DNA of 64,000 bases, from positions 62,001 to 126,000 of the forward strand of contig NZ_JAFCMM010000001.1 in NCBI RefSeq assembly GCF_018131225.1, written 5' to 3'. Positions 7,751-15,990 of the stretch are shown one piece after another. The notes under the pieces are model-generated. The model did not search any database. It was not told the origin of the DNA and worked only from the letters and a program-made list of their open reading frames with translations. Source of the DNA: Bradyrhizobium sp. U87765 SZCCT0048. GTDB taxonomy: Bacteria > Pseudomonadota > Alphaproteobacteria > Rhizobiales > Xanthobacteraceae. Position numbers and translations under genes: made by a program. Position 1 is the first letter of the stretch. Every line of letters starts with the position of its first letter.

Positions 7751-9378
7751 ATCAGTTGGCGCCCATGACACCACTCGCCCTCATTCCCGAGAACGCGCCG
7801 TTTTCGACGGAGCAGCGCAACTGGCTGAACGGCTTCTTCGCCGGCCTGATCTCTGTCGACGGCGGCGCCATCACGCCGCTGTCGCCGGAGCAGGGCGCGG
7901 CGGTGATGCAGGAAGCGGCCGGAGACGGCGACGACGGCGAAGCGCCCTGGCATGACCAGACGCTGTCGATCGCCGAGCGCATGACGATGGCCGAGGGGCG
8001 GCCGCTGCGCCGCCGGATGATGGCCGCGATGGCGCAGCAGGACTGTGGCCAGTGTGGCTACAACTGCCATGACTATTCGGAGGCGATCGCCGGGCGCAAG
8101 GAAACGCGCCTCAATCTGTGCGTTCCCGGCGGCAAGGATACGCTGCGGATGCTCAAGGGGCTCCACGAGGAGATGGAGAAGGCGCCGGGACGTGCGGCCG
8201 CCGAACCGCCCCCGTCGGCGGCAGCTGCGTCCGATACGGCGTCGTCCGTTCCCGCAGCCGCGCCGGTTGGCCGCTCGCGTGACAATCCGGCCATGGCGAC
8301 GTTCCTGTCGCGGCGGCTTCTCAATAAGGCCGGATCGGAGAAGCAGACCTGGCATGTCGAGTTCGATCTCGCCGACAGCGGCCTCGACTACGTCGTCGGA
8401 GATTCGTTCGGTGTCTTCGCCAGGAACGATCTCGGCCTCGTCGACCAGATCATCGCGATGCTCGGCGTATCACATGTGATGGAGGTGCGCGGCAAGACGC
8501 TGCGGGATGTGCTGAGGGACGACGTCTCGCTGGCGCCGGCTCCGGACAGCCTGTTCGAGCTGATCTCGTTCATTTCAGGCGGAGCGATGCGGGAGAAGGC
8601 GCGGGCGCTGGCGCAAGGCGCCGATCCCGACGGCGACGCGGCGAACCTCGATGTGCTTGCGACCCTGCAGAAGTTCGCCGGTGTCCGGCCGCATCCGGAA
8701 GCTTTTGTCGAGGCGCTGGAGCCGCTGCAGCCACGGCTGTATTCGATCTCGTCCTCGCACAACGCGACGCCGTCACGGTTGTCGCTGACGGTCGATGCCG
8801 TGCGCTATACGATCGGCAAGCGCAGGCGCCTCGGAATGGCGTCGACATTTCTCGCCGACCGCATTGCGCCGGGCGACACGCTGCCCGTCTACGTGCAGAA
8901 GGCACACGGCTTCGGCCTGCCGCAGGATCCGTCGGTGCCGATCATCATGATCGGGCCGGGCACCGGTATCGCGCCGTTCCGCGCGTTCCTGCACGATCGT
9001 CAGGCGACGAAGGCGTCCGGGCGCAACTGGTTGTTCTTCGGCCATCAGCGCAGCGATTGCGATTTCTTCTATGCCGATGAGCTCAACGCGATGAAGGCCG
9101 CGGGCGTGCTGACGCGGCTGTCGCTGGCGTGGTCGCGCGACGGCAAGGAGAAATTCTACGTGCAGGACCGCATGCGCGAACTCGGTCGCGAAGTCTGGTC
9201 ATGGCTGGCCGACGGAGCGCATGTCTATGTCTGCGGTGACGCCAAGCGCATGGCCAGGGACGTCGAGCGGGCGCTGGTCGATATCATCGCCCAGTTCGGC
9301 GCGCGTTCGATCGACGAGGCGGTCGCGTTCGTCTCCGAGCTGAAGAAGAAGGGCCGCTACCAGCAGGACGTGTACTGA
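7747..9378 (+). CDS. Fe-S/FAD/NAD(P)H reductase (CysJ-like without flavodoxin domain), partner of NirA
   Basis: A 543-residue protein. Residues about 1-95 are of unknown fold. C100-x2-C103-x3-C107-x17-C125 followed by PGG is a [4Fe-4S] motif of the FeS (PF04060-like) type. An alanine/proline linker leads to a CysJ-type FAD domain (RLYSISSS) and a ferredoxin-reductase NAD(P)H domain (GPGTGIAPFRAFL), ending in the usual aromatic C-terminus. Known CysJ proteins use an FMN flavodoxin domain; here an Fe-S cluster replaces it. The ATGA overlap with nirA suggests it forms a two-subunit nitrite reductase with NirA. Databases often label such proteins sulfite reductase subunit alpha. Confidence 0.8.
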   Translation: MNQLAPMTPLALIPENAPFSTEQRNWLNGFFAGLISVDGGAITPLSPEQGAAVMQEAAGDGDDGEAPWHDQTLSIAERMTMAEGRPLRRRMMAAMAQQDCGQCGYNCHDYSEAIAGRKETRLNLCVPGGKDTLRMLKGLHEEMEKAPGRAAAEPPPSAAAASDTASSVPAAAPVGRSRDNPAMATFLSRRLLNKAGSEKQTWHVEFDLADSGLDYVVGDSFGVFARNDLGLVDQIIAMLGVSHVMEVRGKTLRDVLRDDVSLAPAPDSLFELISFISGGAMREKARALAQGADPDGDAANLDVLATLQKFAGVRPHPEAFVEALEPLQPRLYSISSSHNATPSRLSLTVDAVRYTIGKRRRLGMASTFLADRIAPGDTLPVYVQKAHGFGLPQDPSVPIIMIGPGTGIAPFRAFLHDRQATKASGRNWLFFGHQRSDCDFFYADELNAMKAAGVLTRLSLAWSRDGKEKFYVQDRMRELGREVWSWLADGAHVYVCGDAKRMARDVERALVDIIAQFGARSIDEAVAFVSELKKKGRYQQDVY

Positions 9379-9591
9379 GGAATGCGCAGCAATTGCGACA
9401 ATTTGCGGAAAAGTCGGGATTAGGGAACCGGAAGGGTGAAATGAAGCGGGCGCGAAAGTGTCGTCAGGCAGAATCTTCGTCCAAGACTCCACGCCGGGCA
9501 GCAGGATTTTCGTTTTTTGCCGTGCTGTCTTGCACCCCGGCCGGCGAAGCACCGATGATATGGGGTGATGATCCGCCGGAGATCGGGTTCC

Positions 9592-9744
9592 ATGCGCGCA
9601 TTTCTGTCAGAGGCCCGTCTGCATTCCTACGCCCGTTCGGTGTCGCCGCGGTCGGCCGACCGACTGTTCGCCGTCGCGGTGTATGGTGCGCTCGGCGTGA
9701 TCGCGTTCGTGGTGTTCGGCACGCTGTCCCATCATCCATTCTAG
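9592..9744 (+). CDS. Small single-helix membrane protein upstream of nasA
   Basis: A 50-codon frame with ATG at 9592 behind GGAG (9578-9581); an ATG at 9568 would give 58 residues. The N-terminal half is basic and polar (ARLHSYARSV), followed by a hydrophobic span (LFAVAVYGALGVIAFVVF) long enough to cross the membrane and a short tail ending HHPF. It lies between the nitrite and nitrate reductase genes on the same strand, 76 bases before nasA. I do not recognise a family. It could be a small membrane partner of the locus or a chance frame; the coherent helix and the RBS favour a real gene. Confidence 0.45.
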   Translation: MRAFLSEARLHSYARSVSPRSADRLFAVAVYGALGVIAFVVFGTLSHHPF

Positions 9745-9820
9745 CTCGATCCGTTCCGGCCCGCGCTCGCGGTTCGCGTTTCGGCGCAGCGCGCGCTGAC
9801 CTCCCGCTCCGGGAGGTCGC

Positions 9821-12541
9821 ATGACAGCGATCGATCCCGGCCTGAAAACCACACGCACCACCTGTCCCTATTGCGGGGTCGGCTGCGGCGTGCTGGCGAC
9901 GCCCGATGGCCGCGGCGCAGCGGTGATCGCGGGCGATCCCGACCATCCCGCCAATTTCGGCCGGCTGTGCTCCAAGGGCTCCGCGCTCGGCGAGACGCTC
10001 GGCGAGGCGACGCGGCTGCTGCATCCGATGGTGCGCTGCTCGAGCGGCCGGCTCGAACGTGTCGCGTGGCAAGATGCGCTCGACCATGTCGCGCAGCGGC
10101 TGCAGCATGTCATCGCCAAGCACGGCCCAGGTTCGGTCGGGTTCTACCTCTCGGGACAATTGTTGACCGAAGACTACTACGTCGCCAACAAGTTCATGAA
10201 GGGCTTCGTCGGCAGCGCCAATGTCGACACCAACTCGCGGCTGTGCATGTCCTCGACGGTCGCCGGCCATCGTCGCGCATTCGGCAGCGACACGGTGCCG
10301 GGCTGCTACGAGGATCTCGAACAGGCCGATCTGCTGGTGCTGGTGGGCTCCAATGCAGCCTGGTGCCATCCGGTGTTGTTCCAGCGCATGCAGAAGGCAC
10401 GCCAGGAGCGCGGCGCACGCCTTGTCGTGATCGATCCCCGGCGGACGGATACGGCGGAAGGCGCCGAGCTGTTCCTCGGGATTGCGCCGGGCTCGGACAG
10501 TGCGCTGTTCAGTGGGTTGCTGGTCGATCTCGCCGATCGCGGCGCGCTCGACCACGGCTATATCGACCGCCATACCGATGGTTTCGAGGCCGCGCTGGCT
10601 CAGGCGCGCGCGATCGCCGGCAGCGTTGCCGCGACGGCTCGTGCAACCGGTCTCGCAGACGCCGATGTCGCGGCGTTTTTCACCATGTTTCGCGAGACGC
10701 CGCGTGTGGTGACGTTGTTTTCGCAGGGCGTCAACCAGTCGGCCCAGGGCACCGACAAGGTCAATGCCATCATCAACTGCCATCTCGCCACCGGCCGGAT
10801 CGGACGGCCCGGCGCGTCGCCGTTCTCCCTGACGGGACAGCCCAATGCGATGGGCGGGCGGGAAGTCGGCGGGCTCGCCAACCAGCTCGCGGCCCATATG
10901 GGGTTCGCTCCCGCCGAGATCGACCGTGTGCGCCGCTTCTGGCAGGCGCCCCGGATGGCGACGCGCGAAGGCCGCAAGGCCGTGGACATGTTTGCCGCGA
11001 TCGCGCGCGGCGAGCTCAAGGCGCTGTGGGTGATGGGCACCAATCCGGCGGTCTCGCTGCCCGAGGCCGATCGTGTTCGCGATGCGCTGGGCAGGCTCGA
11101 TCTCCTTGTCGTGTCGGAGAACGTGCAGTCGAACGATACGGTCAATGCGGGCGCGCATGTCGTGCTGCCGGCCCATGCCTGGGGCGAGAAATCCGGCACC
11201 GTCACCAACTCCGAACGGCGCATTTCGCGCCAGCGCGCCTTCATGGCACCGGCGGGCGAAGCGCGCCCGGACTGGTGGATCGTCAGCGAGGTCGCGCGGC
11301 GTCTCGGTTTCGGCGATGCTTTCCGCTATCGCTCGGCTGCCGACATCTTCCGGGAGCACGCGCGCCTGTCGGCGTTCGAGAATGGCGGCACGCGCGCTTT
11401 CGATATCGGCGCGCTGAGCGAGCTGTCGGACGCGGCGTTCGATGCGCTGCTGCCAGCGATGTGGCCGGCGCCCAGCGACGCACCGCGCGGGCCGGCGCGT
11501 CTGTTCGGTGACGGCGGCTTCTTCACCGCCGACCGCAAGGCGCGATTTGTGGCGCCCGAAACGCCGGCGTTGCGCCAGCCCGTCTCCGATGCCTGGCCGC
11601 TGCGGCTCAACACCGGCCGCATCCGCGACCAGTGGCACACGATGACCCGCACCGGGCTCAGCCCGCGTCTTGGCCAGCATCTGCCCGAGCCCTTCGTCGA
11701 AATCCATCCGGACGACGCGGCGCGTTTCGGGATCGTCGAGGGAGACCTTGCGCGGGTGAGCACCGGCCTCGGCTCCTGCATCCTGAAGGCGGTCGTCACG
11801 GCGCGACAGCAGCGCGGCAGCCTGTTTGCACCCATCCACTGGAGCGCGGAAACCGCAGCGTCCGCGCGCGTCGGCGCTCTGGTCGCGCCTGTCGTTGATC
11901 CCTGGTCCGGACAGCCGGAAAGCAAGGCGACGCCGGCGGCCATCGCACCGCAACGGTTCGCCAGCCGGGGCTTCTTGCTGTCCCGCAAGCCGCTGGCGTT
12001 GCCGGGCGGGGCGTGGTGGGCACATGTCTCCGTCCGCGGCGGTCATGGTTATCTGATGGCGACCGATGATCCCCCCGGCGCGTGGCGGGACTGGTTCGTA
12101 TCGGCGACCGGCGCCGCCGATGTTGCCGAATACGAGGATCGGTCGCGGCTGATCTACCGTGCCGCGGCCCATGACAGCCTGGGGCTCGAGGCGTGCCTGT
12201 TCATCGGTCCGAACGCCGACGAGGCCGCGTGGGAGGCGGTGTGTGCGGCCTTCGCCGCGGCGTCGCTGAACGAGGACGAGGGCCGGGCGCTGCTGTCAGG
12301 CCGGCCGCGGCAGGGTGCGACGAGCACCGGGCCGGTCGTCTGCGCCTGTTTCGGCGTCGGCCGCGCCACCATCTGCGATGCGATCGCATCCGGGCGGGCG
12401 CGCACGGCGGCGGAACTCGGGGCCGAATTGCGGGCAGGCACCAATTGCGGGTCGTGCGTTCCCGAGCTCAGGCGACTGATCGCGCAGACGCCGATGAATC
12501 CGCCGATCCTGCCGCCGGCGGAGACGCTGGTCGAGGTCTGA
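9821..12541 (+). CDS. nasA: Assimilatory nitrate reductase catalytic subunit (molybdopterin)
   Basis: A 906-residue molybdopterin oxidoreductase that reduces nitrate to nitrite in the cytoplasm. The N-terminal [4Fe-4S] site is C15-x2-C18-x3-C22-x27-C50. Mo-bisMGD domains follow, including LTGQPNAMGGREVGG and a dinucleotide-binding C-terminal segment (LNTGRIRDQWHTMTR). At the end a BFD-like [2Fe-2S] domain carries C841-x-C843 and C876-x2-C879, as in Klebsiella-type NasA. This extra cluster suits electron input from the NasC-like flavoprotein at 4054. No Tat signal is present, in keeping with a cytoplasmic enzyme. Start ATG follows CCGGGAGGTCGC. Confidence 0.93.
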   Translation: MTAIDPGLKTTRTTCPYCGVGCGVLATPDGRGAAVIAGDPDHPANFGRLCSKGSALGETLGEATRLLHPMVRCSSGRLERVAWQDALDHVAQRLQHVIAKHGPGSVGFYLSGQLLTEDYYVANKFMKGFVGSANVDTNSRLCMSSTVAGHRRAFGSDTVPGCYEDLEQADLLVLVGSNAAWCHPVLFQRMQKARQERGARLVVIDPRRTDTAEGAELFLGIAPGSDSALFSGLLVDLADRGALDHGYIDRHTDGFEAALAQARAIAGSVAATARATGLADADVAAFFTMFRETPRVVTLFSQGVNQSAQGTDKVNAIINCHLATGRIGRPGASPFSLTGQPNAMGGREVGGLANQLAAHMGFAPAEIDRVRRFWQAPRMATREGRKAVDMFAAIARGELKALWVMGTNPAVSLPEADRVRDALGRLDLLVVSENVQSNDTVNAGAHVVLPAHAWGEKSGTVTNSERRISRQRAFMAPAGEARPDWWIVSEVARRLGFGDAFRYRSAADIFREHARLSAFENGGTRAFDIGALSELSDAAFDALLPAMWPAPSDAPRGPARLFGDGGFFTADRKARFVAPETPALRQPVSDAWPLRLNTGRIRDQWHTMTRTGLSPRLGQHLPEPFVEIHPDDAARFGIVEGDLARVSTGLGSCILKAVVTARQQRGSLFAPIHWSAETAASARVGALVAPVVDPWSGQPESKATPAAIAPQRFASRGFLLSRKPLALPGGAWWAHVSVRGGHGYLMATDDPPGAWRDWFVSATGAADVAEYEDRSRLIYRAAAHDSLGLEACLFIGPNADEAAWEAVCAAFAAASLNEDEGRALLSGRPRQGATSTGPVVCACFGVGRATICDAIASGRARTAAELGAELRAGTNCGSCVPELRRLIAQTPMNPPILPPAETLVEV

Positions 12542-12547
12542 TGCGGC

Positions 12548-13318
12548 TCAGCCGAAACGATGGCTGAACGGCGCGACGGCGATGCCGGCGGTATCGAGCG
12601 CGCTGCGGATGCGCTGGGCGATGGCCACCGCGCCCGGCGTATCGCCATGGATGCAAACGGTGTCGACGGCGACCTTGATGACCTTGCCCGATGCCGCGAT
12701 GATGGCGCGGTCCTGGACCATGCGGACGACACGGGCCGCGATGGCGTCGGCGTCGTGCAGCACCGCGCCTGGCTTGCTGCGCGAGACGAGGGTGGCGTCA
12801 TCTTCATAGGCGCGATCGGCGAAGACCTCGCTCACGGTGCGCAGGCCGCTCGCCTCGCCGGCGCGCGCCAGCGCCGAATTCGGCAGCACCACGAAGATCA
12901 GGTCGCGGTCGACTGCCTTGATCGCCGCGGCAATCGCACGGGCCGTGATGTCGTCGACGCAGCCGACATTCGACAGCGCGCCGTGGGCCTTGACATGGGT
13001 GACCTTGTGGCCGGCGAGCGCCGCCACGGCCTGCAGCGCGCCGATCTGGTAGGCGACCAGCGTCTCGATCTCGGATGCGGTGATCCCGGGAACGGGTCGG
13101 CGGCCGAAGCCATGCAGGTCGCGGTAGCCGGGATGGGCGCCGATGCTGACGCCATTGTCCCTGGCGAGCCGGGCGGTCTTCAGCATGATGTCGGAATCGC
13201 CGCCATGGAAGCCACAGGCGACGTTGGCGCTGGTGGCGAGGCGAAGCATCGCCGCGTCGTCGCCCATGGACCAGGCGCCGAATCCTTCACCCAGATCACA
13301 ATTCAGGTCGATGGTCAT
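12548..13318 (-). CDS. pxpA: 5-oxoprolinase subunit A, LamB/YcsF family
   Basis: A 256-residue protein opening with the family hallmark [11 protein letters not shown] and containing ACGFHGGD and GAHPGYRD. PxpA acts with PxpB and PxpC in ATP-dependent opening of 5-oxoproline to glutamate; pxpB/pxpC are not visible nearby. The ATG at 13318 begins the conserved N-terminus; the frame is open for 39 more codons without homology. It converges on nasA with only six bases between the stop codons and is divergent from the RraA-like gene. Confidence 0.88.
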   Translation of the reverse strand: MTIDLNCDLGEGFGAWSMGDDAAMLRLATSANVACGFHGGDSDIMLKTARLARDNGVSIGAHPGYRDLHGFGRRPVPGITASEIETLVAYQIGALQAVAALAGHKVTHVKAHGALSNVGCVDDITARAIAAAIKAVDRDLIFVVLPNSALARAGEASGLRTVSEVFADRAYEDDATLVSRSKPGAVLHDADAIAARVVRMVQDRAIIAASGKVIKVAVDTVCIHGDTPGAVAIAQRIRSALDTAGIAVAPFSHRFG

Positions 13319-13461
13319 GTCGTGCTCGATTCCGGCTGAGATCGGGGCGGGAGAGACGTGTGGGCGCAGCGTCGTGGCCGGCCCGGGCGCGGAACCGGTT
13401 GACGCGCGCCCGCCGCCCGGCGCAATGATAGCCATCCATTCGCCAGGGAGCCTAGTTCTTT

Positions 13462-14166
13462 ATGCCGCTCACGCCGCAAACCGTCGAGATCCTGAATACC
13501 ATCTCCACCGCCACCATCACGACGGTCCTTTTGAAGAAAGGCCTGCGGAACGTATGGCTGCGGGGCACGCGGCCGCTGCGCCCGGGATTGCCCCGCCTCG
13601 TCGGTCCGGCATTCACCCTGCGCTTTGTCCCGGCGCGTGAAGATCTTGCGACCCCCGAATCCTGGTCTGCGCCGATCTCGACCCGCACCGCCATCGAGGC
13701 GATGCCCGAGGGCTGCATTGCCGTGGTGGATGCGATGGGCGTCACCGATGCCGGCATCTTCGGCGACATCCTGTGCGCTCGCATGGTGAAGCGGAAGGTC
13801 ACGGCGCTGGTGACCGACGGCGTGATGCGCGATCTCGAGGGCGTCCTCGGCACCGGCCTGCCTGTATGGTGCAACGGCGCGGCGGCGCCGCCGTCGGTCG
13901 CGGGCCTGACCTTCGTCAACTGGGGCGAACCCATCGCCTGCGGCGGCGTTGCGGTGTTCCCCGATGACATCATCGTTGCCGACCAGGATGGCGCCGTTCT
14001 TATTCCGCAGGCGCAGCTTGACCATATTCTTGCCGAAGGTCCGGAGCAGGAACGCATGGAGGCGTGGATCGTCGAAGAGGTGAACAACGGCGCGGTGCTG
14101 CCCGGTCTCTATCCGATGAACGCGGAGACCAAGGCGCGTTATGCAGCGAGCAAGAAGCAGGGCTGA
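13462..14166 (+). CDS. RraA-like protein (HMG/CHA aldolase / RNase E inhibitor fold)
   Basis: A 234-residue RraA/dimethylmenaquinone-methyltransferase-like protein. The conserved GDILCARMVKRKVTALVTDG stretch contains the G-D and R residues that bind metal and pyruvate in the class II aldolases of this fold. These enzymes cleave 4-hydroxy-4-methyl-2-oxoglutarate; some homologues instead bind RNase E. Its position with a cupin points to small-molecule catabolism rather than RNA control. The start ATG follows AGGGAGCC. Substrate unknown. Confidence 0.75.
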   Translation: MPLTPQTVEILNTISTATITTVLLKKGLRNVWLRGTRPLRPGLPRLVGPAFTLRFVPAREDLATPESWSAPISTRTAIEAMPEGCIAVVDAMGVTDAGIFGDILCARMVKRKVTALVTDGVMRDLEGVLGTGLPVWCNGAAAPPSVAGLTFVNWGEPIACGGVAVFPDDIIVADQDGAVLIPQAQLDHILAEGPEQERMEAWIVEEVNNGAVLPGLYPMNAETKARYAASKKQG

Positions 14167-14199
14167 GCCCTGCATCCCTGACAGACAGGTGAGACCATC

Positions 14200-14607
14200 A
14201 TGGATATTCATTCCGCCGGCTCGCGGCCCTCGGTAAGGCCGCCCAAGGACTATTTCACCGGCACCGTTTGGCAGGATCCGGTGATCGCGGCGCCGGCACC
14301 CGCCCGCGTGGTGGCGGCGCGCGTCTCGTTCGAGCCGGGCGCGCGAACCGCTTGGCATACCCATCCGCTCGGCCAGACGCTTCATGTCCTGTCGGGCGTC
14401 GGTCTCGTGCAGTCCAAGGGCGGCCCGATCCGCGAGATCCGTGCCGGCGATACGGTGTGGATTCCGCCGCACGAGAAGCACTGGCATGGCGCCAGCGCGG
14501 CCAATGGCATGGTGCATCTCGCCATTCAGGAGTCGCTCGACGGGACCCATGTGACCTGGATGGAGCATGTCACCGATGCGGAGTATCGCGGCGACGCCGC
14601 GGGCTAG
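14200..14607 (+). CDS. Single-domain cupin, hydroxynitrile-lyase-like
   Basis: A 135-residue cupin starting 34 bases after the RraA-like gene behind GACAGGTGAGACC. The metal site is readable as WHTHPLGQTLHV (His-x-His and Gln) plus a later PPHEKHWHGA. This spacing is shared with the manganese-dependent (R)-selective bacterial hydroxynitrile lyases, but most genomic copies have unknown substrates. Probably a small metalloenzyme acting with its neighbour; no substrate can be assigned from sequence. Confidence 0.75.
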   Translation: MDIHSAGSRPSVRPPKDYFTGTVWQDPVIAAPAPARVVAARVSFEPGARTAWHTHPLGQTLHVLSGVGLVQSKGGPIREIRAGDTVWIPPHEKHWHGASAANGMVHLAIQESLDGTHVTWMEHVTDAEYRGDAAG

Positions 14608-14635
14608 CAGCCGGCGCTCTGTCCGAAACCGGACG

Positions 14636-14971
14636 ATGGCGGTGCGCGTGACGCGGGCCGCGCAGGGCGCTCTGTGGGCCTTGATCATCGCATTGGCGGG
14701 GGTGTCGGGCGCGCGCGCCGAGTCCGTGCCTTTCATCTGCGAAATCATGGCGGACGGCGAGTCCGCGAGCGTCATGCTGACCAATTCGCTTGGTCAGGAT
14801 GCCTCCTGTCTTGCGTCGTGTCAGTTCTCGACGGCCAAATACGACGTCCGCCCGCAGATCACCTGCGCCAAGACCGTCCCTGCCGGTAAGGAGGTGCAGA
14901 TGTGCATTCTCCCGTCGCACGGGGAGAAGCTGCTGACGCTGATGAACGGCAGCGGCGATTGCGTCCGGTAG
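14636..14971 (+). CDS. Small secreted six-cysteine protein of unknown function
   Basis: A 111-residue protein with a clear signal peptide: basic start, hydrophobic core (ALWALIIALAGVSG) and ARAES cleavage site. The mature part, about 83 residues, has six cysteines (ICEI, SCLASCQ, TCAK, MCIL, DCVR), an even number that suggests three periplasmic disulfides. I recognise no family. It starts 28 bases after the cupin stop and may be cotranscribed with it. Confidence 0.65.
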   Translation: MAVRVTRAAQGALWALIIALAGVSGARAESVPFICEIMADGESASVMLTNSLGQDASCLASCQFSTAKYDVRPQITCAKTVPAGKEVQMCILPSHGEKLLTLMNGSGDCVR

Positions 14972-15086
14972 GCGACGCAGTTTCATTCAGCCATCGGTGC
15001 CGCCGGATACGGCGTCAATTGTCAAACGTCATCCGTACGTGTCATAGTCAGGCGTGGTCATTCTTGTTGTTCGGGGGGACAAGAGA

Positions 15087-15824
15087 ATGCTTCGCGTTCA
15101 GTTCTCGCATTTCGATGATGTCCTGGCCTCGCTCGAGCGCTTCGAACGGAGCAGGACGGAAGCCGCATTGGTCGATTGCATCAAGACCGCGGCTGCGATT
15201 TATGGCTACGAGATGTTCATGATCGCTGCGGCGCCGAGCGTTGCGCGTCATGGCTTCGATCAGCGCGTATTGCTGCGGCACTGGCCCGAAGAATGGTTCA
15301 GGCAGTATCTCGACGAAGACCTGCATCCGCATGATCCCGTCGTGGCCCATGCGCGCGAGCAGAGCGGCGCCTTTGCATGGCAGGACGTCGTCTGGCGGTC
15401 CGATGCGTTGGAGACGACGCGGCTGATGGAGGTCGCTTCGCGCGACTACGGCATGAGGCAGGGCTTCTGTGTGCCGGTTTACGGCATCTTTGGCTATGAG
15501 GGCGCGGTGTCGTTTGCCGGTCGCGACGTCGATACCTCGTCGCAGGCGAACGCAGCGATGGAACTGGTCGCGCTGTATGCGGTCAATCAGCTGATGCGGC
15601 TGCGCAGCGAGGAGAAGACGGTGCAGGCGGTGCTGTCGGCGCGTGAGCGCGAGGTGCTCACCTGGGCTGCGATCGGGAAGACCGCATGGGACACCGGTTG
15701 CATCCTGTCGATATCGACCGACACCGTGAACAAGCACATGGCGTCCGCGATGCGCAAGCTGAAGGCCTATACGAAGACCCAGGCGGTCGCCGAATCCCTG
15801 CGCCGCGGGGAAATTCAGATCTAA
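15087..15824 (+). CDS. LuxR-type quorum-sensing receptor, orphan (no luxI visible)
   Basis: A 245-residue autoinducer-binding plus LuxR-HTH regulator. W70, Y74, D83, P84, W98 and G126 correspond to TraR W57, Y61, D70, P71, W85 and G113 with a constant offset of 13. E187, L191 and G197 correspond to the three invariant HTH residues. An acyl-homoserine lactone pocket is therefore intact. The ATG at 15087 follows GGGGGGACAAGAGA; an upstream in-frame start lacks this. No AHL synthase gene occurs in the window, so it is a LuxR solo or pairs with a distant luxI. Confidence 0.9.
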   Translation: MLRVQFSHFDDVLASLERFERSRTEAALVDCIKTAAAIYGYEMFMIAAAPSVARHGFDQRVLLRHWPEEWFRQYLDEDLHPHDPVVAHAREQSGAFAWQDVVWRSDALETTRLMEVASRDYGMRQGFCVPVYGIFGYEGAVSFAGRDVDTSSQANAAMELVALYAVNQLMRLRSEEKTVQAVLSAREREVLTWAAIGKTAWDTGCILSISTDTVNKHMASAMRKLKAYTKTQAVAESLRRGEIQI

Positions 15825-15990
15825 ACCGGATCGCGCCACCCGGCGGGTTTCGAGTGAGGTAATCCAGTAAGGGGATCTGCCGACCGTCCCGCCAGGTGGA
15901 AAGTCGTGGCCAGCGGACAGGCACAAGACGCAAGAAACCGCCGGGGACGAGCCGTAGCCTGCCGCGATCAACAAAAGAGCGGGAGGAAGA

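Noticed and set aside
9393..9824. 143-codon frame between the flavoprotein and nasA
   Set aside because: Composition is arginine-rich and patternless; the shorter frame at 9592-9744 has an RBS and a membrane helix and overlaps it.
9464..12172. Very long open frame (about 900 codons) antisense to nasA
   Set aside because: It mirrors nasA codon structure in a GC-rich gene; its product is arginine/glycine/histidine-rich low-complexity sequence without family features.
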